49,693 nt of DNA. It comes from Bilamarchaeum sp040758595. GTDB lineage: Archaea > Micrarchaeota > Micrarchaeia > Anstonellales > Bilamarchaeaceae. Below, piece by piece: positions 8,729 to 17,364 of the stretch. The stretch is from contig JBFLVJ010000013.1 of assembly GCA_040758595.1 (NCBI GenBank), positions 1 through 49,693 on the forward strand. Direction: 5' to 3'. Position 1 is the stretch's first letter; the number at the start of each line of letters is the position of its first letter. The translations under genes were made by a program, and so were the position numbers. The notes beneath the pieces were generated by a model. The model was not told the DNA's origin, did no database searches, and saw only the letters and a program-made list of their open reading frames with translations.

Positions 8729-10354
8729 ATGGAGTTCGATCGGCAGAGGTATCCCCGCTCTCCCGGGGTCTATCTGATGAAGGATGCGCAGGGCCAGGTC
8801 ATATACGTGGGCAAGGCCATCTCCTTGCGGGACCGCCTCTCCTCCTATTTCACCGGCTCTCGCAATATCAAGACCGAGACCCTCGTGCGCTCGATAGCCG
8901 ATATCGAATTCATAGTCACCAAGAGCGAGGGGGAAGCCCTGATCCTGGAATCCAATCTCATCAAGAGCTACAACCCGCGCTTCAATATGGTCCTCAAGGA
9001 CGACAAGCATTTCTCTTATCTGGCGATAACCGACGAGGACTTCCCACGGCTGCTTGTCGCCAGGAGGAACTCCAAAGGCGACTTCAAGGTCAAGGCGAAA
9101 CAGGCATTCGGCCCGTTCATCGAAAGCTCGAAAAGGGCGTTATCCGCAAGATATCTGCGCAAGCTCTTCAAGATACGCGTCTGCAACAAGATGCCCAAGA
9201 AGGAATGCCTGCAATACCATATCGGCAACTGCGACGCCCCATGCACCGGCAGGATAAGCCGGGAGGATTACCTGACGAACGTCTCCTCGCTGGCAGAGGC
9301 CATCAAAGGGAGCAAGGAGACGCGGGACATCATGAAGAGCCTGGGCGGCCGGATGAAGGCCGCAGCGCAGAGGGAGGATTTCGAGAGCGCGGCCGCCCTC
9401 CGCGACCAGATGGCATCCCTGGAGATATTCTTCGCCAGGCAGGGCGTCGAGCAGAAGGCTAAGGGCGACGAGGACTTCATCGCATTCAGGAGGATCGGCG
9501 ACATGCTCTTCGTGCAGATATTGCGCAGCCACAACGGTGTCATCGGGAAGACCATCAAGCACAGGCTCGAGATCAGAGGGCAGGAGGATCCTGAGCTTGC
9601 GTTCTGCCTGCAGTTCTATCAGGGCGAGATGCCGGACCGCATCTATTCCGACCTCAAGGCCAAGGATATGGGGCTTCTCAACTCCGCTCTTGGCACCGAC
9701 GCTTTCCGGGGGGCCTCCGGCAGGAAGAAGAAGACCTTGGAGATAGCCTCGCAGTCCATAGGGCATAGCGAAGTGGATCCCGCAGTGCTCTCACTGAAAG
9801 AGGACCTGGAATTGAAGGGCGAACCAATCACCATAGAGACGTTCGACATCTCGACTCTGTTCGGAGAGGATTCGGTCGGCTCGATGGTGAGGTTCCTCAA
9901 TGGCAAACCCGACAAGGCAGGGTACAGGAAATTCAAGATAAAAGGTGTCGAAGGGCAGGATGATTTCTCGATGATGCGCGAAGTCGTCTTCCGCAGGTAC
10001 TCCCGGCTGCTAAAAGAAGGGTCGGCCATGCCGGACCTGGTTCTCATCGACGGCGGTGCTGGCCAACTGCACTCGGCGATGTCTGCTTTGGAGGAACTCG
10101 GCCTCCAGCTCCCGATAGCATCCCTAGCCAAGAGGGAAGAGGAGGTCTATCTGCCCCAGATGATGCACCCGCTGAGCCTTCCTCGGAACAGCCCGTCGCT
10201 GAAGCTGCTACAGAGGTGCCGTGATGAGGCGCACCGCTTCGCGATATCATATCACAGGAAGAGAAGAGAGAAATCAATCACGCTGGCGGGAACCCCGAAA
10301 CCCAGAACAGGAAACCAGCAACACAAGACCAAGGGCTTAGGGCCGCGTGCATGA
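8729..10354 (+). CDS. uvrC: Excinuclease ABC subunit C, C-terminus replaced by repeat-encoded tail
   Basis: 541 residues. The N-terminal GIY-YIG nuclease (GVY at 13-15, YVG at 26-28) makes the 3' incision. A Cys-rich patch (CNKMPKKEC...NCDAPC) and a UVR motif (about residues 200-240) follow. The RNase H-like nuclease for the 5' incision is marked by ETFDIS, LIDGGAGQ and DEAHRFA. After REKSITLAG the expected tandem helix-hairpin-helix DNA-binding domain is missing. The last 25 or so codons are read through a heptad-repeat element (10289-10344), giving a low-complexity Pro/Lys/Gln tail. Either the domain was lost and the element captured the end, or this lineage never had it. Confidence 0.95.
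   Translation: MEFDRQRYPRSPGVYLMKDAQGQVIYVGKAISLRDRLSSYFTGSRNIKTETLVRSIADIEFIVTKSEGEALILESNLIKSYNPRFNMVLKDDKHFSYLAITDEDFPRLLVARRNSKGDFKVKAKQAFGPFIESSKRALSARYLRKLFKIRVCNKMPKKECLQYHIGNCDAPCTGRISREDYLTNVSSLAEAIKGSKETRDIMKSLGGRMKAAAQREDFESAAALRDQMASLEIFFARQGVEQKAKGDEDFIAFRRIGDMLFVQILRSHNGVIGKTIKHRLEIRGQEDPELAFCLQFYQGEMPDRIYSDLKAKDMGLLNSALGTDAFRGASGRKKKTLEIASQSIGHSEVDPAVLSLKEDLELKGEPITIETFDISTLFGEDSVGSMVRFLNGKPDKAGYRKFKIKGVEGQDDFSMMREVVFRRYSRLLKEGSAMPDLVLIDGGAGQLHSAMSALEELGLQLPIASLAKREEEVYLPQMMHPLSLPRNSPSLKLLQRCRDEAHRFAISYHRKRREKSITLAGTPKPRTGNQQHKTKGLGPRA
10289..10344. repeat. Heptad-repeat element, copy 2 (inside uvrC 3' end)
   Basis: Seven-base units CCCGAAA, CCCAGAA, CAGGAAA, CCAGCAA, CACAAGA form the 3' end of uvrC. 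The last 27 bases (10318-10344) are repeated exactly at 10491-10517, where they meet the 3' end of tRNA-His. The tract therefore both encodes protein and matches an intergenic element. Confidence 0.8.
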
Positions 10355-10372
10355 AGCGAGCTTGATGCGCGT

Positions 10373-10427
10373 CACTTTTCCCTGAGCCAAGACCCAGAAC
10401 ACGAAACTCAGGAGAAATGGAAAAGGG
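10373..10427. repeat. Heptad-repeat element, copy 3
   Basis: A 55-base element beginning CACTTTTCCCTGAG and ending GGAAAAGGG, so its ends are partly complementary. The core units are CCAAGAC, CCAGAAC, ACGAAAC. It aligns base for base over much of its length with the copy next to tRNA-Ala (47877-47931), which begins CACTTTTTCCTGAG. This is the clearest pair of homologous copies in the window. Confidence 0.75.
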
Positions 10428-10434
10428 CCACGCT

Positions 10435-10455
10435 CGAGAAACCTTCGGTTTCTCG
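10435..10455. repeat. Perfect hairpin CGAGAAAC / GTTTCTCG
   Basis: An 8-base-pair stem closes a CTTCG loop, which holds a UUCG-type stable loop if transcribed. It lies between two heptad elements downstream of uvrC and may act as a terminator or processing site. Confidence 0.6.
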
Positions 10456-10460
10456 TGTGT

Positions 10461-10517
10461 CCCTAAGCCATGAGGCGGGACACAAAACCCGCAACACAAG
10501 ACCAAGGGCTTAGGGCC
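10461..10517. repeat. Heptad-repeat element, copy 4, abutting tRNA-His
   Basis: The inverted arms CCCTAAGCC (10461-10469) and GGCTTAGGG (10507-10515) enclose the units GGGACAC, AAAACCC, GCAACAC, AAGACC. The right arm overlaps the last bases of tRNA-His. Compared with the copy at 47886 it lacks exactly one 7-base unit after TGAGGCG, as expected if units are gained and lost by slippage. Confidence 0.75.
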
Positions 10518-10585
10518 ACAACCGGGAATCGAACCCAGACCTAGGGGACCACAACCCCTCACGCTACCATTACGCCATTGTGGCC
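10514..10585 (-). tRNA. tRNA-His (anticodon GTG)
   Basis: Reading the minus strand, the acceptor GCCACAA pairs with TTGTGGC. An encoded extra 5' G pairs opposposite C73, the histidine identity feature. The anticodon arm AGGGG-TTGTGGT-CCCCT has anticodon GTG, and the T arm is CTGGG-TTCGATT-CCCGG. CCA is not encoded. No clear TATA box lies 26 bases upstream. A partial copy of the 5' end (ATTGTGGCCAT) recurs at about 10641-10651. Confidence 0.95.
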
Positions 10586-10617
10586 ATGCGAACTTCAGTG
10601 AGCATGGCCGCAATTGA

Positions 10618-10635
10618 CGAACGGTTCGCCGTTCG
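10618..10635. repeat. Hairpin CGAACGG-ttcg-CCGTTCG
   Basis: A 7-base-pair stem with a TTCG loop. The GAACGG-N4-CCGTTC core recurs at 21602-21617 and 27517-27532. It lies just upstream of tRNA-His in that gene's direction. Confidence 0.6.
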
Positions 10636-10723
10636 GCAAAATTGTGGCCATCAAATTCACTGACGCAGTCGGCAGATAAAAAAGGATAGACCAGTTTAAA
10701 AGCGCTTCATCCGACCGATATAC

Positions 10724-11041
10724 ATGGTCAGACGGAGCAGCATCGACAAGAACCTCGCCGCAGAGAAGGTCGACATCTTGTTCTACCAGGTCATCGTCAA
10801 AGAAGGCAAGAAGATGCTCAAGCCCCTGAAGCTGGATACCCAGGTCTCTCTCGGGGTCGTGCGGGCCATCGCCGACGACACCGTCCTCCCTAGCTTCTAC
10901 GATACCTTAGCCAGGAACCTGCGGGAGCGCGGCGTCAAGGCCGGGACCAAGGTCCAGCTGAGGGCCAAGTTCAGCCCTGCCCACGAGATGCTAGACCCGG
11001 CACTGAAGGGCGTGCGCGTCCTCTGCGAAGTCGACGTCTGA
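10724..11041 (+). CDS. Unknown small protein
   Basis: 105 residues, mixed alpha/beta, basic N-terminus (MVRRSSIDKN), no Cys, no membrane segment. I do not recognise the family. The frame is supported by codon use like its neighbours and by a leaderless arrangement: AGTTTAAAAG is centred about 26 bases before the ATG. The following gene starts 37 bases after the stop and has its own AT-rich upstream box (TATAAATACTTTATAA), so co-transcription is uncertain. Confidence 0.65.
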   Translation: MVRRSSIDKNLAAEKVDILFYQVIVKEGKKMLKPLKLDTQVSLGVVRAIADDTVLPSFYDTLARNLRERGVKAGTKVQLRAKFSPAHEMLDPALKGVRVLCEVDV

Positions 11042-11078
11042 GCCTCATTTATAAATACTTTATAACACTATCAACCCC

Positions 11079-11903
11079 ATGCGCAAAGGCCAAGACGAGG
11101 CAGAGATATTCCAGCCGATACCGTTCTTCCAGACGCTCTCCAAGAGCCCGGCGATGCTGCTCAAGCACGTGCAGATGAGGGCAGAGCGCCTCGCAGAATC
11201 GCATGGGATGGCGGCGAGCGGTTTCCGGGAATGGTTCTCAGGCATGCTGGGCAATGCAGGAAAGGCATACCTCCCTGCATTCTACGGTAAGAGCGTCTAT
11301 GGGGATAAAGGCGAGGTGCCGAGCGACCTTGACGTCATCTACTTCATCCTCGACGAGAAGAAGCTTTCGGAGGACCGTAGCCTCTGGCAGTATATCCATT
11401 ACCCCGGCCGCCCGAGGTTCGTGCATGGGATAGAGGTCTACCAGAATGATAACCCGGTGGACAACCTGTCCGGATGGAAAAGATTCCTTGTCGCAGGCAC
11501 CATGCTCGTGGCTCCATCCGTCCATCCTGATTTCAGGTCTGCGGTGGAGAAGGCGAGAGCCGAACTTCTCGAGGATGATTTCTTTGTAGGCGGGTTCGGC
11601 GACATCCTCACATATGCGGTATGGAAGGTCCTTAGCGGGAAGGAATACCAGCACCTGGAGCCCGGCAACCGGAGCCTTCTTGACCGCGGTTTCTTCGTAC
11701 CTCACGACGCATGCGATTCCGGAGCGACCCCTCCGGTGCAGTTCAAGGTAGATGTCAGGCGCCAGCTGGCAGAGGATTTCAGCGAATCCGAGATGCGCAC
11801 CCTGGCGCGCGCCGCTGCAAGGAGGATAAAGATAAAGGCGTCCTACCGTGACCAGCTGGCCGAGCGCTTCGTTCGGAACATGCGGCCCTTGATTCAGCGG
11901 TAG
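11079..11903 (+). CDS. Nucleotidyltransferase-fold protein (putative)
   Basis: 274 residues. The segment at about 68-86, GKSVYGDKGEVPSDLDVIYF, fits the nucleotidyltransferase pattern: a G-[GS]-like start, about ten residues, then D-h-D (the SDLDV pair) for metal binding. The C-terminal part is helical and basic (ARAAARRIKIKASYRDQ), compatible with nucleic-acid binding. The substrate could be RNA, a protein or a small molecule; the sequence does not decide. A TATA-like TTTATAAATAC lies at about 11048-11058. The last 10 bases overlap the convergent desulfurase gene. Confidence 0.65.
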   Translation: MRKGQDEAEIFQPIPFFQTLSKSPAMLLKHVQMRAERLAESHGMAASGFREWFSGMLGNAGKAYLPAFYGKSVYGDKGEVPSDLDVIYFILDEKKLSEDRSLWQYIHYPGRPRFVHGIEVYQNDNPVDNLSGWKRFLVAGTMLVAPSVHPDFRSAVEKARAELLEDDFFVGGFGDILTYAVWKVLSGKEYQHLEPGNRSLLDRGFFVPHDACDSGATPPVQFKVDVRRQLAEDFSESEMRTLARAAARRIKIKASYRDQLAERFVRNMRPLIQR

Positions 11904-13066
11904 AGCGCAGATATCGTTCCGAGCGCTTCCCCGAACCGTTTCACGTCTTCGGGCGTATTGTATATGTATGCGCTGGCACGGGCGGCGCCTCCTTCGGCTC
12001 CCATAGCTTCCATGGCCGGCTGGGCGCAGAAGAACCCGCTCCTGACCGCGATGTCCTGCTTGTCCAGCATCAGCGCGATGTCATGGGGTCTCGCCCCTTT
12101 GAATCCGAAAGAGAACAATGCGCCATCCCTCTTCCCGGGAGGGCCATAAACCACCGCACCTGCGTCGTCGAGCGCTTTTTTCATCTCGCCCGCAAGCATC
12201 CTTTCATGCGATTCGACCTTGTCCATCCCGATTTTTTTCAGGTAGTCGCATGCGGCGGCGAATCCGGCGATCCCGGCATAGTGCTGCACTCCTGCCTCGA
12301 ACCGCTCATGTCCGTGCAGGGCAATCATCTCGCCATTCCGCAGCTCCTTCACGGTCCCACCGCCGCTCATGATGGGCCTTATTGCGCTGAGGTCTTTGGC
12401 GATGATGGCCCCGATGCCGGTCGGCCCGAGCATCTTGTGCGATGAGAAGCAGAGGAAATCGACATCACGGTAATCGCTCTTATGGTGCGGCACGCCCTGG
12501 GCCCCGTCCACGCATATCAGAGCTCCGTTGTCATGCGCTATCCGGGCCAGCTTTTTGACATCCTGGCCGGAGCCGGTGGTGTTGTTCCAGTCATGGGTGA
12601 TTATGAGCGCGGTCTCCTTATCGACCGCTTCCCAGGATGATTCAGGGACCATGCCATCAACGGCCTTGAGTATCTCGAGCGTTATCTTGCCGGCATCCCG
12701 AAGCCCGATGAGGGGCAGAAGCACCGAATGATGCTCCATCTCGGTCGTGACGACATTCTTCCTCTTAGGATAATCGAGCCCGGATGCCACGATGTTCAGC
12801 CCTTCGGTGGCGTTCTTGGTCCAGACGAGCCCGTCCGCATTCATGCCGGCGAAAGAAGCCACTTTCTCCCGCGCCTGCCCGACCATCTCGCTGGTCTTCC
12901 TCCCCAGCCTGTGGGAGCTGCGCCCTCCGCAGGCTCCGAGCGTCTCATAATATGAGATCTCGGCATCTATCACCTGCCTGGGTTTCAAAGAGGTGCAAGC
13001 GCTATCAAGGTATACGAGCCTGGGATTGTTCTTGAGCAGCGGGAAATCGTGCCTGGTATCCATCAT
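11894..13066 (-). CDS. SufS-like cysteine desulfurase (class V aminotransferase)
   Basis: 390 residues. A PLP enzyme that removes sulfur from cysteine for Fe-S assembly and other thiolation. Visible features are the PLP lysine in FSSHKMLGPTG (about 212), the TEMEHHSVLLP loop, and the catalytic cysteine in RSGFFCAQPAM (about 345), which matches the SufS/CsdA type RxGxxCA. No SufE or SufBCD gene is nearby. The ATG at 13066 overlaps the stop of the upstream DsbA-like gene (ATGA), so the two are translationally coupled. A supply of sulfur to hydrogenase Fe-S clusters is a reasonable inference. Confidence 0.9.
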   Translation of the reverse strand: MMDTRHDFPLLKNNPRLVYLDSACTSLKPRQVIDAEISYYETLGACGGRSSHRLGRKTSEMVGQAREKVASFAGMNADGLVWTKNATEGLNIVASGLDYPKRKNVVTTEMEHHSVLLPLIGLRDAGKITLEILKAVDGMVPESSWEAVDKETALIITHDWNNTTGSGQDVKKLARIAHDNGALICVDGAQGVPHHKSDYRDVDFLCFSSHKMLGPTGIGAIIAKDLSAIRPIMSGGGTVKELRNGEMIALHGHERFEAGVQHYAGIAGFAAACDYLKKIGMDKVESHERMLAGEMKKALDDAGAVVYGPPGKRDGALFSFGFKGARPHDIALMLDKQDIAVRSGFFCAQPAMEAMGAEGGAARASAYIYNTPEDVKRFGEALGTISALYR

Positions 13067-13968
13067 CTCGCCTCTTCAATGGCCGCGCTCAATTGCGATA
13101 TCGTCTGCGGGCCGACCAGCGGCTTCCCGTTTATGAAGAACGTCGGAGTGGCGTATATGTGGGCGTCCTTCCCCTGCTGGATATACCTATCCAGCTCGGA
13201 TGCCACTTCGCCAGAGCTCATGCAGGCATTGAATGCCTCCATATCGAGCCCTGCTCCCCGGGCCAGGTGCTCTATGGCGGGCGAGCCGTCCACAGAGCAG
13301 GCCTGCTGCTGTTCGAACACCTCCTCCCGGAGGACCGCTTCCTTGCCCTGACGGCTTGCGCACAGGACAGCCTCGGCTATCTCATAGCTGTTGGCGTGGT
13401 TCGGGAGCGGGAACGGCTTGAACACATAATACACGGTGTCGTTGTAATCCTGCAGTATCTTGTGCACGGTTATCTCTGCCTGGCCGGTGTAGGGGCAGGT
13501 GAAGCATCCGAACTCGATTATCGTCACTGGCGCATCCGGGTTCCCGGAGGTGATGCCTCCGAGATCGGTCGGCGCGATCAGGTCCTTGGGCTCGCTGAAC
13601 CTGCCATAGTCCCCGGTCAGGTCGTTCAGCACGCATGCCTGTACCGAAGCAGGGCCGTCGCAGTTGCCGTAGAAATAGAAGTTGTACATGCCATAGGCGC
13701 TGTATGCGAAGCTGAGCAGCGTCGCCAGGACGAAAACCCATGATATGGCGGTGAAATGCCTGTTCACCACCTTCGCTCCGGCAGGAGAGACCTTGAGCAC
13801 CAGCGACACCGCCTCGGCCTTCATCCGTTCATCCAGCCCGGTGTCGCATGGTTTCATCGTCAGCGTCCTGAAGACGCAGCGGAAACCCTCTTTGGCAAGC
13901 GGCCTGTACTTGGCCGAAAAGATAGACATCACACCGAACACGAAAAAGGCGATAATGCAAAGGACCAT
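13063..13968 (-). CDS. Membrane-anchored DsbA/thioredoxin-like thiol oxidoreductase
   Basis: 301 residues. Two hydrophobic segments (about 1-17 and 72-95) anchor the protein. The rest is a DsbA-type domain: FGCFTCPYT (about 153-161) contains a C-F-T-C active site, followed by a helical insertion and a cis-proline region YATPTFFINGKP. It probably oxidises or reduces extracytoplasmic thiols. GGAGTGAT (13972-13979) precedes the ATG as a ribosome-binding site. It overlaps the desulfurase gene by 4 bases. Extra cysteines (GNCDGPASVQAC) may form a structural disulfide. Confidence 0.85.
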   Translation of the reverse strand: MVLCIIAFFVFGVMSIFSAKYRPLAKEGFRCVFRTLTMKPCDTGLDERMKAEAVSLVLKVSPAGAKVVNRHFTAISWVFVLATLLSFAYSAYGMYNFYFYGNCDGPASVQACVLNDLTGDYGRFSEPKDLIAPTDLGGITSGNPDAPVTIIEFGCFTCPYTGQAEITVHKILQDYNDTVYYVFKPFPLPNHANSYEIAEAVLCASRQGKEAVLREEVFEQQQACSVDGSPAIEHLARGAGLDMEAFNACMSSGEVASELDRYIQQGKDAHIYATPTFFINGKPLVGPQTISQLSAAIEEAR

Positions 13969-14100
13969 TCAATCACTCCTGCGGCACCCTCTCTCACCGG
14001 ACAGTATCCGTTCTGACTTCTCCCGGCCTTTATTTTAATCTTATGTTTCTCTCAGATTTTTGCCGAATCTTTAAAATAACTGACCTGGATAGACGCTAAG

Positions 14101-14823
14101 GTGTTTTCTCTGGCAAACATATCCATGTTCAAGATAGCCTCGCTCGAGGCCCCGTTCCCCGAGGTCCGCATCATGAGGCTCACGCCCGTGGACGGGAAGA
14201 TCCCGCCCTACAAACCGGGACAGTTCGTTTTCCTCCACGTGATCGAGGGGGGCAAGAGCGTCGTCCGGAGGGCTTATTCGCTCTCATCCGCGCATTCATC
14301 CCCATATCTCGAGTTCGCCATACAGCTGGTGGGCGGCCAGTTCACCGGAAGGCTCGAGAGGATGAAGCCCGGCGACATGCTCGGGGTGGAAGGGCCGGCA
14401 GGCCACATGGTCTTCACCGGACAGAAGAAGGCTGCATTCGTCGGGGGCGGCACCGGCATCTCCCCGTTCATGGGCATGCTGAGGCACATCGAAGCCGAGC
14501 GGATAGACGGCGAGTTCCTTCTTTTCTACAGCGTCCGCACCAAGGACCGCATACTCTACCGGGAAGAGCTGGAATCGCTGCAGAAGAAGCACCCCGGCAT
14601 CAAGATCATCATAACGCTCACCCGCGAGACTGACCCTTCATGGAAAGGCGAGAAGGGCAGGATAGACTGCCCCATGGTGCTCCGCCATGCAAAGGTCCCG
14701 GCCGATTTCGACTGGTTCATATGCGGCTCCCCGGCGCTCGTGAAGGCGGCCAGGGAGTGTCTGCAGGAAGCCGGCGCCGATCCCAAACGCATCAAGATGG
14801 AAGGCTGGTCGGCCTTATCATGA
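14101..14823 (+). CDS. FAD/NAD(P)-binding oxidoreductase, ferredoxin-NADP reductase family
   Basis: 240 residues. RRAYSLSS (about 59-66) binds FAD and GGGTGISPFMGML (about 117-129) the nucleotide. ICGSPALVKA near the C-terminus is the usual FNR closing motif. It resembles the diaphorase (gamma) subunit of soluble archaeal hydrogenases but ends before the Cys-rich cluster segment seen in those. The GTG start is leaderless: CTTTAAAATA is centred about 27 bases upstream. Its position beside the hydrogenase suggests it passes electrons between hydrogenase and NAD(P). A stand-alone ferredoxin reductase is the alternative. It overlaps cbiM convergently by 32 bases. Confidence 0.85.
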   Translation: MFSLANISMFKIASLEAPFPEVRIMRLTPVDGKIPPYKPGQFVFLHVIEGGKSVVRRAYSLSSAHSSPYLEFAIQLVGGQFTGRLERMKPGDMLGVEGPAGHMVFTGQKKAAFVGGGTGISPFMGMLRHIEAERIDGEFLLFYSVRTKDRILYREELESLQKKHPGIKIIITLTRETDPSWKGEKGRIDCPMVLRHAKVPADFDWFICGSPALVKAARECLQEAGADPKRIKMEGWSALS

Positions 14824-15670
14824 GCTGCGGGATCACGAAGACGATGGCGCTTCCGGCAAGAGCTGCTGAAAGCGTCGCCAGATAGGGCAGCCCCCAGGAT
14901 ATCGCGAGACTGTAATCCTGGAGCGGAGCGGCGTAAATGCTTATCGCCTTCCCGAAGAACCCTAGGTTTATCGCAACGCTCTCCAGCCCGTCCGGCGAGC
15001 CGGATGTGAAGGGCAGGGCCAGAGCCAGGGCGAGGAATGAGATGCCGCTGGCAGTCAAGGCAGTCCTGAGCGTCAGGCCATCCAGCCTGGATGCGAAGAT
15101 GCCCGCCAGCGCGATCGTGAGCAGGCCTTCGCCCGATCCGATGATGATGTGCGTGAGGGTCATCGCCCGTAAGACCTCGAGAAGCGGGGCGGTGCCGCTG
15201 GCAGCGAGCTCGATCGCGCAGGCGGCGGATGCGGCTGCCACGGAAAAGAGCGCGATGGAGAAAATGCGGACGTTCCCTGAAACCGGCAGCCTCCTATATG
15301 CTAAATCAGCCGTATAGACGCCCGCTATCGCCATGTTGAATATGTTGGCGCCAAGGCTCATAATCCCCCCGTCCCCGAATACTAGCGCCTGTACAAGAAG
15401 CACAGTGGCCATAACTACGACCGCGCCATCGACACCCAGGACTATCAGGGCAAGAGCCCCGCCAAGAAGGTGGCCGCTCGTCCCGCTCCCTATCGGGAAA
15501 TTGAGCATTTGGGCCATGAATATCACGGCCGCGACGACTCCAAGGGTCAAGGCTTTCTGCCGCGTCATGCTCCGGCCCAGGTTCCTCAATGCGAGGATGA
15601 CCGGCAGCGCAGAGAGCGATAGCAGGAGAAAGCATATCCAACCAGTGATGAAACCGTCCGGCGTGTGCAT
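14792..15670 (-). CDS. cbiM: CbiM/NikM-like nickel or cobalt ECF transporter substrate component with PDGLE segment
   Basis: 292 residues, about eight membrane segments. The N-terminus MHTPDGF is the family hallmark: the N-terminal residues and conserved His bind the metal. QMLNFPIGSGTSGHLLGG and THIIIGSGEGLLT are also typical. Near residue 225 GSPDGLESV is the PDGLE motif, normally on the separate small NikN/CbiN-type partner, so the two parts are fused here. No EcfT or EcfA gene is in the window. Nickel is the likelier cargo given the adjacent NiFe hydrogenase and NikR. Confidence 0.9.
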   Translation of the reverse strand: MHTPDGFITGWICFLLLSLSALPVILALRNLGRSMTRQKALTLGVVAAVIFMAQMLNFPIGSGTSGHLLGGALALIVLGVDGAVVVMATVLLVQALVFGDGGIMSLGANIFNMAIAGVYTADLAYRRLPVSGNVRIFSIALFSVAAASAACAIELAASGTAPLLEVLRAMTLTHIIIGSGEGLLTIALAGIFASRLDGLTLRTALTASGISFLALALALPFTSGSPDGLESVAINLGFFGKAISIYAAPLQDYSLAISWGLPYLATLSAALAGSAIVFVIPQLMIRPTSLPS

Positions 15671-15699
15671 AAAAAGCGTTTCTGCGATATCATTTTTAT

Positions 15700-16122
15700 A
15701 TGAAAGTGCTCGTGTTCGGGAATCCCATGGTGGAAGAGGACTCCATAGCGTTGAGGCTGATGCCGTTGCTGAGGGAGCGCTTCCCGGGTGTGGAGTTCAA
15801 GGAGTTCGACCCTACCGAGAACCTGGAGGGCGAGGGCCGCGACCTCATAATCCTGGATGCCGCGAAGGGGATAGGCAAGGCGGTGCTCCTGGAAGGCACA
15901 TCATCGCTCGAGCGCTCCGGCACCTATTCGCTGCATGATTACGACCTTCCGATATCGCTCAGCCTCCTGAAGAGGCTAGGCAAGATAGATTCGGTCAGGC
16001 TGATAGCGGTCCCTTCATCTTCGTCGCTGGACGAAGCGCTTGAGCAGTCGGCGGCCATCATTTCCAGTTTACTTTCAGGAAATGCGTCGCGCAGCTCATG
16101 CAAGGGTCATAAGCGCGGATGA
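15700..16122 (+). CDS. Hydrogenase maturation endopeptidase (HycI/HoxM family)
   Basis: 140 residues. Begins VLVFGNPMVEEDSIAL with the conserved acidic nickel ligand near residue 12-14. A second acidic site is in EFDPTEN (about 37) and a His in LHDYDLPISL (about 88), in the family order. The enzyme clips the C-terminal extension of the large subunit once nickel is inserted. The target gene lies immediately downstream on the opposite strand and the two overlap by 65 bases at their 3' ends. The start is close to AT-rich CATAAAAAGCG centred about 28 bases upstream, fitting a leaderless transcript. Confidence 0.88.
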   Translation: MKVLVFGNPMVEEDSIALRLMPLLRERFPGVEFKEFDPTENLEGEGRDLIILDAAKGIGKAVLLEGTSSLERSGTYSLHDYDLPISLSLLKRLGKIDSVRLIAVPSSSSLDEALEQSAAIISSLLSGNASRSSCKGHKRG

Positions 16123-17353
16123 GCTTCTCTATCTCCAGCGGGATGTCATTTTTGGGCATGCCGTCATCCAGTCTCGCCTGCACCAGGGCGCTCACATCCT
16201 TCTCCATCTTTATCTGGTTCTGGGATGTGGGTATCACCAGGTCTGAGAACGCGATCCTGCCGGCATCATCTATCCTCATATTGTAGTAGAGCGTCCCGCG
16301 CGGGGCTTCCATGACGCCCACTCCCTCTGATTTGAAGGGCTTCATCGCCTTCTTCGGCTCTTCCTTGAAATCCGCCCCATCGAGAAGCTCCACCGCCGAA
16401 TCGATGCAGTGGACGATCTCTATGGCTTGGGCCAGGTTATTGTGGAATATGTTGGCCGAAGGGAATTCCTTGAGCTCTTTGGCCAGGTCCTTCCGGGTCT
16501 TCTTGTGAAGGGTGTCCTTGTTGTTGTTCAATCGTGAGAGCGCCCCCACCACGTATGATTTTCCCTTGAACTCGAATCCGGGCGCGGTGGAGTAGGGGAT
16601 CACGTATCTCTGCAGGTATTCCCGGAAATCCCTCTCGCCGATGCAAAGCCCGTCCGAGGATATTATCTGGTTTCCGTCGAGATAGCTGAATCGGTCGTTC
16701 CTCAAGGCGAGGTAGGTGGTGTCGGTCTGGAGCTCGAATCCCTTCTCCTGGAAGATTCGGACGTACTCCACGGCATGCTCCCGTATGCCTTCGAGCTGGG
16801 CCTTGACTTTTTTCATATCCTCGGCCTTGGGTATCTTGCTGAAGCCGCCCACCTGCGGGAAAGGCGAATGGACCGCCCGGCCGCCGGTGAGCACGCACAG
16901 CTCGTTGCCCGCGGCCTTGATGTCGAATGCGTTGTGGATGAGCTGGTGCTCGGGTCCCTCCCCGGGGAATTCCAGTATCGAATCCCTGCCGTACATGTCA
17001 GGGAGGCAGAAGAGGTAGAGATGCATCGCATGGTCCCTGATGTTGAGCCCGTAGAGGAGCAGGTCCCGCAGGTCTATCGTCTGCTCCGAAGGCTCGACCT
17101 TCAATGCGTTCTCCACGCATTTGATGCAGCACATGAGGTGGGCTATGGAACAGGTGCCGCATATCCTCGACACGATCTGGTGGACCCCGAGAGCGGGCTT
17201 GCCTACCGCGGCCGTGGTGAAGAAGCGCTTGTTCTCGTTTATCCTGAGCTTGGCGGCGACGACCTTCCCTCCCTTGACGACCACATCCAGGTCGGTGTGC
17301 CCCTCTATCTTGCTGATGTTCTGTATCGTGATATCGAAGTTCTCTCCATGCAT
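16058..17353 (-). CDS. NiFe hydrogenase large subunit (group 3-like)
   Basis: 431 residues. The catalytic subunit. The L1 motif is RICGTCSIAH (63-72, nickel ligands C65 and C68) and the C-terminal motif DPCMSCATH (416-424, ligands C418 and C421). Seven residues follow the His (FLKVNWK), the expected short tail removed by the maturation peptidase encoded opposite. Sequence style (EGHTDLDVVVKGGKVV, no membrane signal) fits soluble group 3 enzymes of the sulfhydrogenase/Mvh/Frh type. The small subunit gene ends 11 bases upstream, so they form an operon. The metallocentre assembly (Hyp) genes are not in the window. Confidence 0.93.
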   Translation of the reverse strand: MHGENFDITIQNISKIEGHTDLDVVVKGGKVVAAKLRINENKRFFTTAAVGKPALGVHQIVSRICGTCSIAHLMCCIKCVENALKVEPSEQTIDLRDLLLYGLNIRDHAMHLYLFCLPDMYGRDSILEFPGEGPEHQLIHNAFDIKAAGNELCVLTGGRAVHSPFPQVGGFSKIPKAEDMKKVKAQLEGIREHAVEYVRIFQEKGFELQTDTTYLALRNDRFSYLDGNQIISSDGLCIGERDFREYLQRYVIPYSTAPGFEFKGKSYVVGALSRLNNNKDTLHKKTRKDLAKELKEFPSANIFHNNLAQAIEIVHCIDSAVELLDGADFKEEPKKAMKPFKSEGVGVMEAPRGTLYYNMRIDDAGRIAFSDLVIPTSQNQIKMEKDVSALVQARLDDGMPKNDIPLEIEKLIRAYDPCMSCATHFLKVNWK

Positions 17354-17364
17354 ATATCCGACCT

